Below are positions 46,479 to 53,885 of a stretch of 64,000 nt of DNA, piece after piece. A program made the translations under genes and the position numbers. The stretch's first letter is position 1, and each line of letters starts with the position of its first letter. The DNA is from Modicisalibacter radicis. Lineage in GTDB: Bacteria; Pseudomonadota; Gammaproteobacteria; Pseudomonadales; Halomonadaceae. The notes under the pieces were generated by a model. It was not told the origin of the DNA and ran no database searches. It saw nothing but the letters and a program-made list of their open reading frames with translations. The stretch is taken from contig NZ_CAAHFN010000051.1 in the NCBI RefSeq assembly GCF_900961225.1, positions 25,996-89,995 on the forward strand, given 5' to 3'.

Positions 46479-46970
46479 ATGAATCAGGCAAAATTTCAGG
46501 CGGCACGACGTCAGGGCGGTTTTACCCTGATCGAACTGATGATCGTGGTGGCGATTATCGGCATTCTGGCGGCGATCGCGATTCCGCGGTATCAGGATTA
46601 TGTAACTCGGTCAGAGGTCAGCGAAGCTGTAGTAGCAGGTGGGGCCGCCAAAACTGCAGTTTCCGAGTGTATTGCTTCTAGTGGCGGTACGGCAGATTGT
46701 ACAAATAATAGTAAGGCAGGCTTGGATTCTGCTAGTAATTATGCTACTGAGTATGTAGAAAGTATTACAGTGGGTAATAATGCTGTAATCACTATTGCTC
46801 TACAAGGCACTGGTAATAGTAGTGTGGATGATAACTCGTTAACATACACCCCTACAGTGAACAATGGCTCTATTTCTTGGGACTGTAATGTATCTGCTGC
46901 GGCATTAGAGCCCTACGTACCGCAAAACTGTCGTAATTTTGTTTCACAGCAAAATAGTGGCGGTGGTTGA
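46479..46970 (+). CDS. pilA: Type IVa major pilin
   Basis: A 163-residue type IVa prepilin. The 14-residue leader ends RRQGG, and the mature protein starts [20 protein letters not shown], with Glu5 needed for assembly and methylation. PilD cleaves after Gly14. Two cysteine pairs are visible, SEC...ADC and WDC...QNC; the last pair would close the receptor-binding D-region. GAAGG precedes the ATG. The 3' two thirds have about 44 % GC by my count, with codons ending in A or T (TCT, AGT, GTA) unlike all neighbours, a sign of recombination or transfer of the variable part. It is divergent from pilBCD. Confidence 0.95.
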   Translation: MNQAKFQAARRQGGFTLIELMIVVAIIGILAAIAIPRYQDYVTRSEVSEAVVAGGAAKTAVSECIASSGGTADCTNNSKAGLDSASNYATEYVESITVGNNAVITIALQGTGNSSVDDNSLTYTPTVNNGSISWDCNVSAAALEPYVPQNCRNFVSQQNSGGG

Positions 46971-46989
46971 TTTTTAAGGTGTCTTTTTT

Positions 46990-47020
46990 GAAGGCCGGCT
47001 CTTTGGCCGGTCTTCAACTT
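46990..47020 (+). terminator. Probable terminator of pilA
   Basis: GAAGGCCGGC (46990-46999), loop TCTTTG, GCCGGTCTTC (47006-47015): ten-pair stem with one wobble, followed by AACTTT. The T-tract is weak, so efficiency is uncertain, but the position 20 bases after the stop fits. Confidence 0.65.
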
Positions 47021-47036
47021 TAAAGCCACCTTTTGG

Positions 47037-47318
47037 CTAGTACAAAGCCTTCTCCTCGCTTACCACTTCCTTCAACAACTCCAGATACAGCCGATCGGCC
47101 TCGGAGAACTCCGTGGGGTCGTCGGAGATATGCACGCTGGTGGTGTCCGATATCTCGTTGGCGATCCGCGCCATCGCTTCGCGGTCGCCGCCTTCCCCCA
47201 GGTGCTTGCGGGCGACGGTCAGCGATTGCTCGAGTATCTGCGGGTCCTGCAGCAGCTTCTTGATGAATGCGCGCAATTCGTTGATCACGCGTACCTTCTG
47301 CATTTCCGAGCTGGCCAT
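47037..47318 (-). CDS. Hypothetical 93-residue protein
   Basis: A small soluble protein that I do not recognise. It is almost entirely helical in appearance: MQKVRVINELRAFIKKLLQDPQILEQSLTVARKHL and EADRLYLELLKEVVSEEKALY flank a central IANEISDTTSVHI. No cysteines, signal peptide or membrane segment. GGAGGG lies well placed before the ATG on its strand. Codon use and third-position GC match the genome. It sits between the pilin gene and a heptamer array and is transcribed towards the pilin terminator. Function unknown. Confidence 0.7.
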   Translation of the reverse strand: MASSEMQKVRVINELRAFIKKLLQDPQILEQSLTVARKHLGEGGDREAMARIANEISDTTSVHISDDPTEFSEADRLYLELLKEVVSEEKALY

Positions 47319-47693
47319 GGTCTGCCCTCCACGAATCGTTTCGACTGGCTGAACGATAGCATGGCCGTGGCGCGCGCGTCAGCGGGCTCGCGGCGGCGTA
47401 ACGGCGGCGGGCGGCGAATTTTTCACGCCTTGTGTAATTTTTTGTTACCTGGGCAGGCTTGTTGGCTTACACTTTTCGTCGGGCTGCGGGCTGCGGGCTG
47501 CGGGCTGCGGGCTGCGGGCTGCGGGCTGCGGGCTGCGGGCTGCGGGCTGCGGGCCTGCCGCGAATGCAAGGGCTGTGTGCAGGGCGCATGATGGCTACAG
47601 CACGGCTTCGCGTGTAGAACGACGAGCGAGACGTCGACGGCCGTCGCTCTGGCGCCCACAAGCGCCCACGGGCCGGATACCTAGAGGAAACCC
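47319..47693. other. Intergenic stretch of 375 bases around a heptamer array
   Basis: No gene is supported here. An AT-rich segment (about 47415-47450, with AATTTTTTGTTACC) may hold a promoter. It is followed by the (GGGCTGC)10 array and then by 140 bases that lead into the gene at 47694. Reading frames stay open through the array only because its unit has no stop codon in any frame. Confidence 0.6.
47481..47554. repeat. Heptanucleotide tandem array (GGGCTGC)10
   Basis: Ten perfect head-to-tail copies of GGGCTGC (equivalently TGCGGGC), followed by a partial unit GGGC. It is the longest and purest of the three heptamer arrays in the window and lies about 140 bases before the gene at 47694. 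Confidence 0.97.
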
Positions 47694-48023
47694 ATGTACG
47701 TCAAGCGTAATGCCAAGGGCGAGATAGAACTGGTCAGCCGGCATCTGACGCCCGACTGTACCGAATACCTGGCAGCCGATGCCAAGGAGTGGCGCGCGTT
47801 CCTGGCCGAGGAGTGCGGCGCCCGGACGGAGTGGCACGAATCCGACCAGCAGTTCATCCGCGTGCTCGAGGATCTGATCGAGGCGCTGATCGAGAGCGGC
47901 ACGCTGGACATCGCCAGGCTGCCCGAGGTGGCGCGCAGCAAGCTGGCCGACCGGCGGCTGATGCGTTATCAGCAGCAGGTCGACAAGGCGCAGATCGAGC
48001 TGCGTTACGAGGATCAGCAGTGA
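47694..48023 (+). CDS. Hypothetical protein of the tryptophan-synthase-beta-like family
   Basis: A 109-residue protein starting MYVKRNAKGEIELVSRH, with a helical C-terminal half, FIRVLEDLIEALIESGTLDIARLPEVARSKLADRR. The shape matches small proteins annotated in pseudomonads as tryptophan synthase subunit beta-like. That name is historical: nothing of the PLP enzyme is present, and function is unknown. AGAGGAAACCC precedes the ATG. It is soluble, without a signal peptide. It is followed, convergently, by a cation exporter gene. Confidence 0.75.
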   Translation: MYVKRNAKGEIELVSRHLTPDCTEYLAADAKEWRAFLAEECGARTEWHESDQQFIRVLEDLIEALIESGTLDIARLPEVARSKLADRRLMRYQQQVDKAQIELRYEDQQ

Positions 48024-48118
48024 CGCGTCGCGCCGAAGCGGGGTGAGGGGGCCTGATCGCCTACCCGGCTTTATCTCCCTTCCACATTCCGCCTCCTTCC
48101 ATCTCCCGTTTCCCTCGC

Positions 48119-49285
48119 TCAACCGCGGCCGGGGCCCTGCCAGAGCCGCAGCCGGCCCAGCCAGGGTAGCGTGGCGGCGGCTTCGCGCAGCCGCACGGCC
48201 TGACGGTCGAGGTCGGGGCGGGCGGCATCCTCGGCGGTGTAGAGCGAGACGTCGATGCGGTCGTCGAGATAGTGCAGGTCCAGCGCGATGCGCCGCTGCC
48301 AGCAGGGCAGGTCCCCCCACACGCGGGCCAGTTCGTGCTCGACGTCGCCGCGCAGCGGCAGGGTCAGCGGTCGGTCGGGCACCTCGTCGTGGGAATCGTC
48401 CTGAGGGTCGATATGGAAGGTGATGTCGGTGAGCCGCGGGTAGGCGCGGTACAGCTCGCGGCACACTTCGTTGCCGATCTCGTGGGCTTCCGAGACGGTC
48501 AGGCGCGGGCCCACCACCAGGTGCAGGTCGAGCAGCACCTGCTCGGCGACGGTACGGGTGCGCAGCTGGTGGATGTCGTACACGCCGGGCACGGTCAGCG
48601 CGAGGTCGTGCATGCGCTGTTGATCGGCCTCGGGCAGGGCGGTGTCGATGAGCTCCTTGCCGGCATCCCATAGCAGGGTGAGCCCGATCTTGCCGACCAG
48701 CACGCCGACGATGACCGCGGCGACGGCGTCCAGCCAGCCGGCGCCGAGTTGGCTGCCGATCAACCCGACGAGTACCGCGGCGGTGGACAACGCATCGCTG
48801 CGCGAATGCCAGGCGTTGGCCTCGAGCAGCCGCGAGCGGATGCGCCGCGCCGCGCGCAGGGTGTAGCGGAAGATCCACTCCTTGGCGATCAGCGCGACCA
48901 CCGCCAGGCCGATGGCCAGCGCCCCGGCCGGCGGGGCCGTCACGCCCTCCAGCAGCCGGCTGAGGCTGGCCCAGGCGATGCCGCCGGCGACGAACAGCAG
49001 AACGCTGCCGAGCAGCAGCGTGCCCAGCGTTTCGATCCGCCCGTGACCGTAGGGGTGATCATGGTCGGGTTCCTGGCGGCCGAAATGGGTGGCGACCAGG
49101 ACGAAGATGTCGGTCATCAGGTCGGAGAACGAGTGGATGCCATCGGCGATCAGCGCCGCGGAGCCGGCGGCCAGTCCGACGACGATCTTGGCGACGCCCA
49201 GCCCGGCATCGAGTAGGCCGCCGACCACGGTGACGCGATGGGCGAGGCGGGCGTTCTGCTGCTGCTGGGTAGAGGCGGTTGGCAT
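48119..49285 (-). CDS. Cation diffusion facilitator (CDF) family metal exporter
   Basis: A 388-residue CDF transporter with about six membrane helices (residues 15-210) and a long cytoplasmic C-terminal domain. The metal site shows in helix 2, ALIADGIHSFSDLMTD, and in helix 5, AWHSRSDALSTAAVL, both with the H/D pairs of zinc- or iron-type CDFs. HDHPYGHGRIETLGTL is the conserved loop after helix 2. The C-terminal tail beyond about residue 290 is longer than in FieF and has a second small domain. It likely exports Zn2+, Fe2+, Cd2+ or Mn2+ in exchange for protons; metal identity is not decidable. It is divergent from trkH. Confidence 0.88.
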   Translation of the reverse strand: MPTASTQQQQNARLAHRVTVVGGLLDAGLGVAKIVVGLAAGSAALIADGIHSFSDLMTDIFVLVATHFGRQEPDHDHPYGHGRIETLGTLLLGSVLLFVAGGIAWASLSRLLEGVTAPPAGALAIGLAVVALIAKEWIFRYTLRAARRIRSRLLEANAWHSRSDALSTAAVLVGLIGSQLGAGWLDAVAAVIVGVLVGKIGLTLLWDAGKELIDTALPEADQQRMHDLALTVPGVYDIHQLRTRTVAEQVLLDLHLVVGPRLTVSEAHEIGNEVCRELYRAYPRLTDITFHIDPQDDSHDEVPDRPLTLPLRGDVEHELARVWGDLPCWQRRIALDLHYLDDRIDVSLYTAEDAARPDLDRQAVRLREAAATLPWLGRLRLWQGPGRG

Positions 49286-49378
49286 CTTGCTAGGTCCGCG
49301 AATGTAAGAAATTAATGCGCTATAGTTGCGGCCTGTAGACGAGGACGCAAGGTCGTGGACGCAGGGGGACTATCGTAA

Positions 49379-50857
49379 ATGGCTTCGATCGCCGCAGTAC
49401 GGCTTTCGACCGCAACGTGGGCGCCGGTGCTAAAGGTGCTGGCCATGCTCTGGCTGGTGCTGGCGGCTTTCATGGTGATGCCGTGGCTGGTTCTGATCGC
49501 CGAGGGCGACGCCGACGCCCGGGCCTTTTCGCTGTCGCTGGCGATCGTTCTGGCCGCGATCGCCTTTTCGCTGTTGATGACCTGGCGTACCGAGATCGAG
49601 CTCAAGCCCCGCCAGATGTTCGTGTTGACCACGCTGAGCTGGGTGTCGGTCAGCGGGTTTGCCAGCCTGCCGCTGGTCCTCGGCGCGCCGCAACTGTCGT
49701 TCACCGATGCGGTCTTCGAATCGGTCTCGGCGATCACCACCACCGGCTCGACGGTGCTGGTGGGCATCGAGCGGCTGTCCGACGGGCTCAAGCTGTGGCG
49801 GGGCATGATGCAGTGGCTGGGCGGTATCGGCATCATCGTCATGGCGATCGCCATCCTGCCGTTCCTCAAGGTCGGCGGCATGCGGCTGTTCCATACCGAG
49901 TCCTCCGACTGGTCGGACAAGGTGATGCCGCGCACCGGCGGGATCGCCAAGGCGACCATGGGCGTCTACCTGGGGCTGACCGGGGTGGCCGTGGTGAGCT
50001 ACTGGCTGGCCGGCATGCTGCCGCTGGATGCGGTGGTGTTGGGCATGACCTCGCTGTCCACCGGCGGTTTCGCCAATTCGGATGCCTCGTTCGGCGCCTA
50101 TGCCGACCGGCCGCTGATCCTGTGGCTGGGCTCGCTGTTCATGCTCAGCGGGGCGCTGCCTTTCGTGCTTTACATACGCAGCCTGCGCGGCGCGCCTTCG
50201 GCCATGTGGTGCGACCAGCAGGTGCGCGGCATGCTGCTGCTGCTGGGCCTGGCGATTGCCCTGCTGACGGCCTATCGCGTGGTGGGCGGTACGCCGGCCT
50301 TCGAGGCGCTGACCCAGGCGGCCTTCAACGTGATTTCGGTGGTCACCACCACCGGCTATGCCGCGGACGATTACACGCTGTGGGGGCCGCTGGCGATCGT
50401 CGCGTTCTTCTATCTGACCTTCGTCGGCGGTTGCAGCGGTTCGACCAGTGGCGGAATGAAGATCTTTCGCTTCCAGATCGCGCTGTTGATGCTGCGCAAC
50501 CAGCTGCGCTTTCTGGTCCACAGCAACGGGGTGTTCGCCCAGCGCTACAATGCCAGCCTGCTCAACGACGAGATCGTGCGCGGCGTGGTGGCGTTCTCGT
50601 TCTTCTTCTTTCTGACCGTGGCGGGGCTGGCGCTGGCGTTGGCGGCACTGGGGCTCGACCTGGTCACCGCGCTGTCCGGCGCGGCCACCGCGGTGGCCAA
50701 CGTCGGTCCGGGGCTGGGCGAGGTGATCGGCCCGGCCGGCAACTTCTCTAGCCTGCCGGATGCCGCCAAGTGGCTGCTGTGCCTGGGCATGCTGATGGGC
50801 CGGCTGGAGATCCTGACCGTGCTGGTGCTGCTGACGCCGATGTTCTGGAAGAAGTGA
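49379..50857 (+). CDS. trkH: Trk-type potassium uptake channel subunit TrkH
   Basis: A 492-residue TrkH/TrkI-type potassium transporter with four membrane-pore-membrane repeats. Selectivity-filter segments are visible in each: ITTTGSTVLV, LSTGGFANS, VTTTGYAADD and NVGPGLGEV. WRGMMQWLGGIGIIVMAIAILP and GGCSGSTSGGMKIFRFQ are family marks. It needs the cytoplasmic TrkA NAD-binding ring, not encoded here. Potassium uptake is the first response to salt stress, and halomonads use Trk systems as their main route. TATAGT at 49321-49326 may be its -10, with no clear -35. Confidence 0.93.
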   Translation: MASIAAVRLSTATWAPVLKVLAMLWLVLAAFMVMPWLVLIAEGDADARAFSLSLAIVLAAIAFSLLMTWRTEIELKPRQMFVLTTLSWVSVSGFASLPLVLGAPQLSFTDAVFESVSAITTTGSTVLVGIERLSDGLKLWRGMMQWLGGIGIIVMAIAILPFLKVGGMRLFHTESSDWSDKVMPRTGGIAKATMGVYLGLTGVAVVSYWLAGMLPLDAVVLGMTSLSTGGFANSDASFGAYADRPLILWLGSLFMLSGALPFVLYIRSLRGAPSAMWCDQQVRGMLLLLGLAIALLTAYRVVGGTPAFEALTQAAFNVISVVTTTGYAADDYTLWGPLAIVAFFYLTFVGGCSGSTSGGMKIFRFQIALLMLRNQLRFLVHSNGVFAQRYNASLLNDEIVRGVVAFSFFFFLTVAGLALALAALGLDLVTALSGAATAVANVGPGLGEVIGPAGNFSSLPDAAKWLLCLGMLMGRLEILTVLVLLTPMFWKK

Positions 50858-50898
50858 GCTACGGGGCGCGGGCGGCGAGCCACGCGCTAAGATCTGCC

Positions 50899-50968
50899 GT
50901 AGCTCGTAGCTCGTAGCTCGTAGCTCGTAGCTCGTAGCTCGTAGCTCGTAGCCCGCAGCTCGTAGCTA
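50899..50968. repeat. Heptanucleotide tandem array (GTAGCTC)10, last three units imperfect
   Basis: Seven perfect copies of GTAGCTC, then GTAGCCC, GCAGCTC and GTAGCTA. The complement of the unit is TACGAGC in circular reading. The last unit supplies the TAG stop codon of the acyltransferase gene on the minus strand (50966-50968), so the array begins exactly at the end of that gene. Confidence 0.97.
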
Positions 50969-52129
50969 TTCCGTGTCGATCCGCCCGGCGCGATTGAGAA
51001 TCGGGTTGGCGTACTGCGCCAGCCACCAGTCGCGCAGTTCCTCGGGCACGGCCGCCAGGCGCGCGGAAAAGCGCGTGCGGTCGGCATCGGTGACTTCGCT
51101 CAAGTCGACCAGTTCGGGGGCCTGGCCGGTGGTCTCCAGCGCCAGCTGGTGGCTGGGAAAGGGGTGATAGTTGCCGAGTACCTGACGGTCGATCTCGGCG
51201 GCGACCTGTTCGGGGGTGTCGAAATCGGCGGTCAGCGGCTCGCCGAAGCTCAGCCGGATGCGCCCCTTGGCACCGGTGATGCCGGCAACGATCGAGCGGA
51301 TATCCTCGAACTCGACCTTCTCGTAGCGGCCCTGGGTGTGCACGGCGTGCAGCTCGCGGGCCTTCTGGGTGTCGCAGGGGTCGTATTCGTAGCTGATCGA
51401 TACCGGCACCATGCGCAACTCGCGGATCGCCTCGCCGAGGCCGGCGCTCTTGTCGTGCTGGCGGTGGGCCATGGTCAGCATCTTGATGATCGCCGGGTCG
51501 GCACGGTCTATGCCGTCCTTGGCGCGGCCTTCGCGCTGGGCCATCCACACCGGATGGTTGTCCTCGGTGATGGAGTGGCGGATATAGCCGGAAAGCGCCT
51601 GATAGGCAGCCAGCATGGCGCGCTTGCCGCGGGCTGAGCGCGGCACGATGAAGCTCTTGTTGAGCCGCATCAGGTCGGTGACGAACGGTTTCTGCAGCAG
51701 GTTGTCGCCGATCGCGATGCGTACGGTGTCGCGCCCGGCCTGGTACAGCGCGTAATTGACGAAGGCCGGGTCTAGGGCGATGTCGCGATGATTGCCGATG
51801 AACAGGTAGCCGCGCTGCGGGTCGAGCTTCTCCAGGCCCTCGACCTCGAAGGCGTCGGTGCTGTTGGCGAGCATGCGCCGCATGTAGTAGGCGATGTGGT
51901 TCTGGAAATCGCGCACGCTCGTCACGCCGCGCATCTGCCGCTGCAGCTTGAAACCGGCCAGCGCGCGCGCCAGCCAGGGGGCCTGGCGCGACAGCCGCGG
52001 TAGCCGATACCGGGTGATGGCATCGAGGAACTCGCGGTCGTGGGCGAGGCGGTCGAGCACCGCGGGAACTTCCGCGTCGTAATAGGGGCGGATGCTGTCG
52101 TAATTGTCCGCTGAAGGCTTCTGGGTCAT
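50966..52129 (-). CDS. Acyltransferase of the 1-acyl-glycerol-3-phosphate type
   Basis: A 387-residue protein of the PlsC-like acyltransferase superfamily. Motif I reads IGNHRDIALDPAFVNY. The second conserved block is FIVPRSARGKRAMLAAYQALSGYI, and motif III is HPVWMAQREGRAKDGID. The histidine and aspartate are spaced as HxDxxxD rather than the common H-x4-D, as in a distinct pseudomonad/halomonad subfamily. Glycerolipid acylation is probable but the acceptor is unknown. No signal peptide. The ATG overlaps the rdgC stop by four bases. Its stop codon is part of the heptamer array. Confidence 0.8.
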   Translation of the reverse strand: MTQKPSADNYDSIRPYYDAEVPAVLDRLAHDREFLDAITRYRLPRLSRQAPWLARALAGFKLQRQMRGVTSVRDFQNHIAYYMRRMLANSTDAFEVEGLEKLDPQRGYLFIGNHRDIALDPAFVNYALYQAGRDTVRIAIGDNLLQKPFVTDLMRLNKSFIVPRSARGKRAMLAAYQALSGYIRHSITEDNHPVWMAQREGRAKDGIDRADPAIIKMLTMAHRQHDKSAGLGEAIRELRMVPVSISYEYDPCDTQKARELHAVHTQGRYEKVEFEDIRSIVAGITGAKGRIRLSFGEPLTADFDTPEQVAAEIDRQVLGNYHPFPSHQLALETTGQAPELVDLSEVTDADRTRFSARLAAVPEELRDWWLAQYANPILNRAGRIDTE

Positions 52130-53055
52130 GGCGTCGGCGCGGCGGGGTTGGCTTCGCCACCCAGCCAGTCGATGAGTTGTTCGATGGCGTTGGTGAGTAC
52201 CTGGGTCATCAGCGCGAAATCGGCCTCCAGGCGCAGTGTCGGATCGTCGTCGTCCTCGACCTGGGCGGCCTCGTCGAGCACCGCGTCGGCGAAGCGCAGC
52301 GACTTGATGGCCAGGTCGTCGTGGAGCACCAGCGAGACCGCCTCGTCGATCGTCAGCCCCAGGCGCGTGGCCTGACGGCCGGTGGCGAGGACGGTCTGGA
52401 TCTCCTCGCCGTCGAGATCGATCTGGCGGCCGCGCAGCACGCTCTCGTCGCCGCTGGTGGCCTTGAGCTCGACCTGGTCGCCGAGTTCGAGCGCGGCGGG
52501 GCGCTCGTCGGGTCGGGTCAGCCATTCGGTCATCGCGCGGGTCGGCGTCGTCCGCGTCGCCAGCGGCGTGACCTTGAGGCTGCCCAGCGTCTGGCGCAGC
52601 AGGTCGAGGATATCCTCGGCGCGCGCGCGGCTCGAGGCGTTGACGCCGATCAGCTGGCGCTGGGTGTCCCACCACAGGTCGAAGCGCTGGGTACGCACGA
52701 AGGCGCGCGGCAGGAACTCCTCGTAGACCTGTTCCTTGAGGGCCTGCTTTTCCTGGCGACGCAGCGGGCGGCCCTCGCGGGTCTCCTGCTCGGCGGCGCG
52801 GGACTCGACCTCCTCGCGAACCACCGAGGCCGGCAACAGGCGCTCCTGACGCAGCGCCGACAGCAGGCGGTGGCCGTGAAGGTCATGCTGCAGTTGTTCG
52901 CCGCTGCGTCCCGCCGGGGCGCTCCAGCCCAGCCGGCGCGCCTCGCTGCCGCCCAGCGGCCGGAAGGCCTGGGCGTCGAGCGCGGTGGTCATCTCGTCGC
53001 TTGTCAGCTGCGGGGCGTCATGCACGCGATAGAGGTGCAAGTGCTTGAACCACAT
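52126..53055 (-). CDS. rdgC: Recombination-associated protein RdgC
   Basis: A 309-residue RdgC, close to the E. coli length (303). It starts MWFKHLHLYRVHDAPQLT and includes ALDAQAFRPLGGSEARRLGWSAP, EERLLPASVVREEVE-type sequence, and FLPRAFVRTQRFDLWWDTQRQLIGVNASSRARAEDILDLLR. RdgC forms a ring around double-stranded DNA and limits RecA activity. I chose the ATG at 53055; the frame extends 19 codons upstream without family likeness. The C-terminal part is acidic (VEDDDDPTL). It overlaps the acyltransferase start by four bases. Confidence 0.94.
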   Translation of the reverse strand: MWFKHLHLYRVHDAPQLTSDEMTTALDAQAFRPLGGSEARRLGWSAPAGRSGEQLQHDLHGHRLLSALRQERLLPASVVREEVESRAAEQETREGRPLRRQEKQALKEQVYEEFLPRAFVRTQRFDLWWDTQRQLIGVNASSRARAEDILDLLRQTLGSLKVTPLATRTTPTRAMTEWLTRPDERPAALELGDQVELKATSGDESVLRGRQIDLDGEEIQTVLATGRQATRLGLTIDEAVSLVLHDDLAIKSLRFADAVLDEAAQVEDDDDPTLRLEADFALMTQVLTNAIEQLIDWLGGEANPAAPTP

Positions 53056-53237
53056 GGCGTCGTTCCGTTGCAAAGGGGGCACATTATGGCCAATCGTCCC
53101 GCTGGGTGCCATAGGTCGAGCGACTTCGCTTGGCCGCGAGCAGTTTAAAACTCTCGTTTGATAGCCTGTCGGGGCCTCGCTAGAATCGAGGCGCCCCTAC
53201 GTGCTTTCACATTCGCCAATGCCAAGGATCGCTCGCC

Positions 53238-53672
53238 ATGGACCCACGAATCGCCCGTTCCACGCTGCGCGTGCGCGGCTTCCATCTCGACGGCTACGCC
53301 CACGTCAACAACGCCCGCTATCTGGAGTTCCTCGAGGAGGGGCGCTGGGCCTATTTCGAGCAGCAGTTCGACCTGGCGGCGCTGTTCAACCAGGGGCTGG
53401 CGGCGGTCGCCGTCAATCTCAACATCAATTATCGGCGCGCCGCGGTGATCCACGACGAGCTGGAAGTGCTGACCTCCCTGGCCAGCCTCAGTCATCGCAG
53501 TGCCATCATCCATCAGGAGATCAACCGTGTCGGCGACGGCAAGCGCGTCGCCGATGCCGACTTCACCTTCGTGCTGCTGGATACCAACACCGGCAAGACC
53601 CTGCCGATCGACGGCGAACTGCGCGATACCCTGCGGCCCTATGTGCTCGGCGAGACGCAGACGAGCGAGTGA
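53238..53672 (+). CDS. YbgC-type acyl-CoA thioesterase (hot-dog fold)
   Basis: A 144-residue hot-dog-fold thioesterase of the 4-hydroxybenzoyl-CoA/YbgC type. The catalytic motif appears as LDGYAHVNNARYLEFLEEGRWAYFEQ, with Asp/Asn in the H-VNNARY segment, followed by AVNLNINYRRAAVIHDELEV. It hydrolyses short or medium acyl-CoA; the natural substrate is unknown. AAGGA lies before the ATG. It is divergent from rdgC and upstream of, but separate from, gyrA, which has its own promoter. Confidence 0.87.
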   Translation: MDPRIARSTLRVRGFHLDGYAHVNNARYLEFLEEGRWAYFEQQFDLAALFNQGLAAVAVNLNINYRRAAVIHDELEVLTSLASLSHRSAIIHQEINRVGDGKRVADADFTFVLLDTNTGKTLPIDGELRDTLRPYVLGETQTSE

Positions 53673-53739
53673 AGCGATGCGCGGGTCATGCCGCGCCGGC
53701 CGACCGAAATCCCCTGCGCTGCCTTAATGCGCCGCGCAA

Positions 53740-53748
53740 TGGTATAAT
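53740..53748 (+). promoter_or_regulatory. Extended -10 promoter of gyrA
   Basis: TGGTATAAT (53740-53748): a perfect TATAAT with a TGN extension, 137 bases before the gyrA ATG. The -35 region at the expected distance is poor, as is usual for extended -10 promoters. The 5' leader between it and gyrA has no obvious terminator. Confidence 0.7.
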
Positions 53749-53885
53749 CGCCCGATCGTGTCGCCCCGCGGGGGGCACAGCCTTCGCCTCGTCGCCTTCT
53801 CGGTGCCAGCCGGACGGGAGCGGAGGTTAATCGCTTGCTGTTATGCCAGCGCTTATCAGTCGCAGTGCAAAGGATTTGACGACAC

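Noticed and set aside
46600..46970. Low-GC pilin part as the edge of an integrated element
   Set aside because: Composition returns to normal right after the gene, and there is no integrase, IS end or direct repeat; gene-level recombination is the simpler reading.
47423..47659. Short frames with RSPQPAA-type heptapeptide repeats through the (GGGCTGC)10 array
   Set aside because: A 7-bp unit without stops is open in every frame, so these frames carry no evidence of coding. No ribosome site or sensible product.
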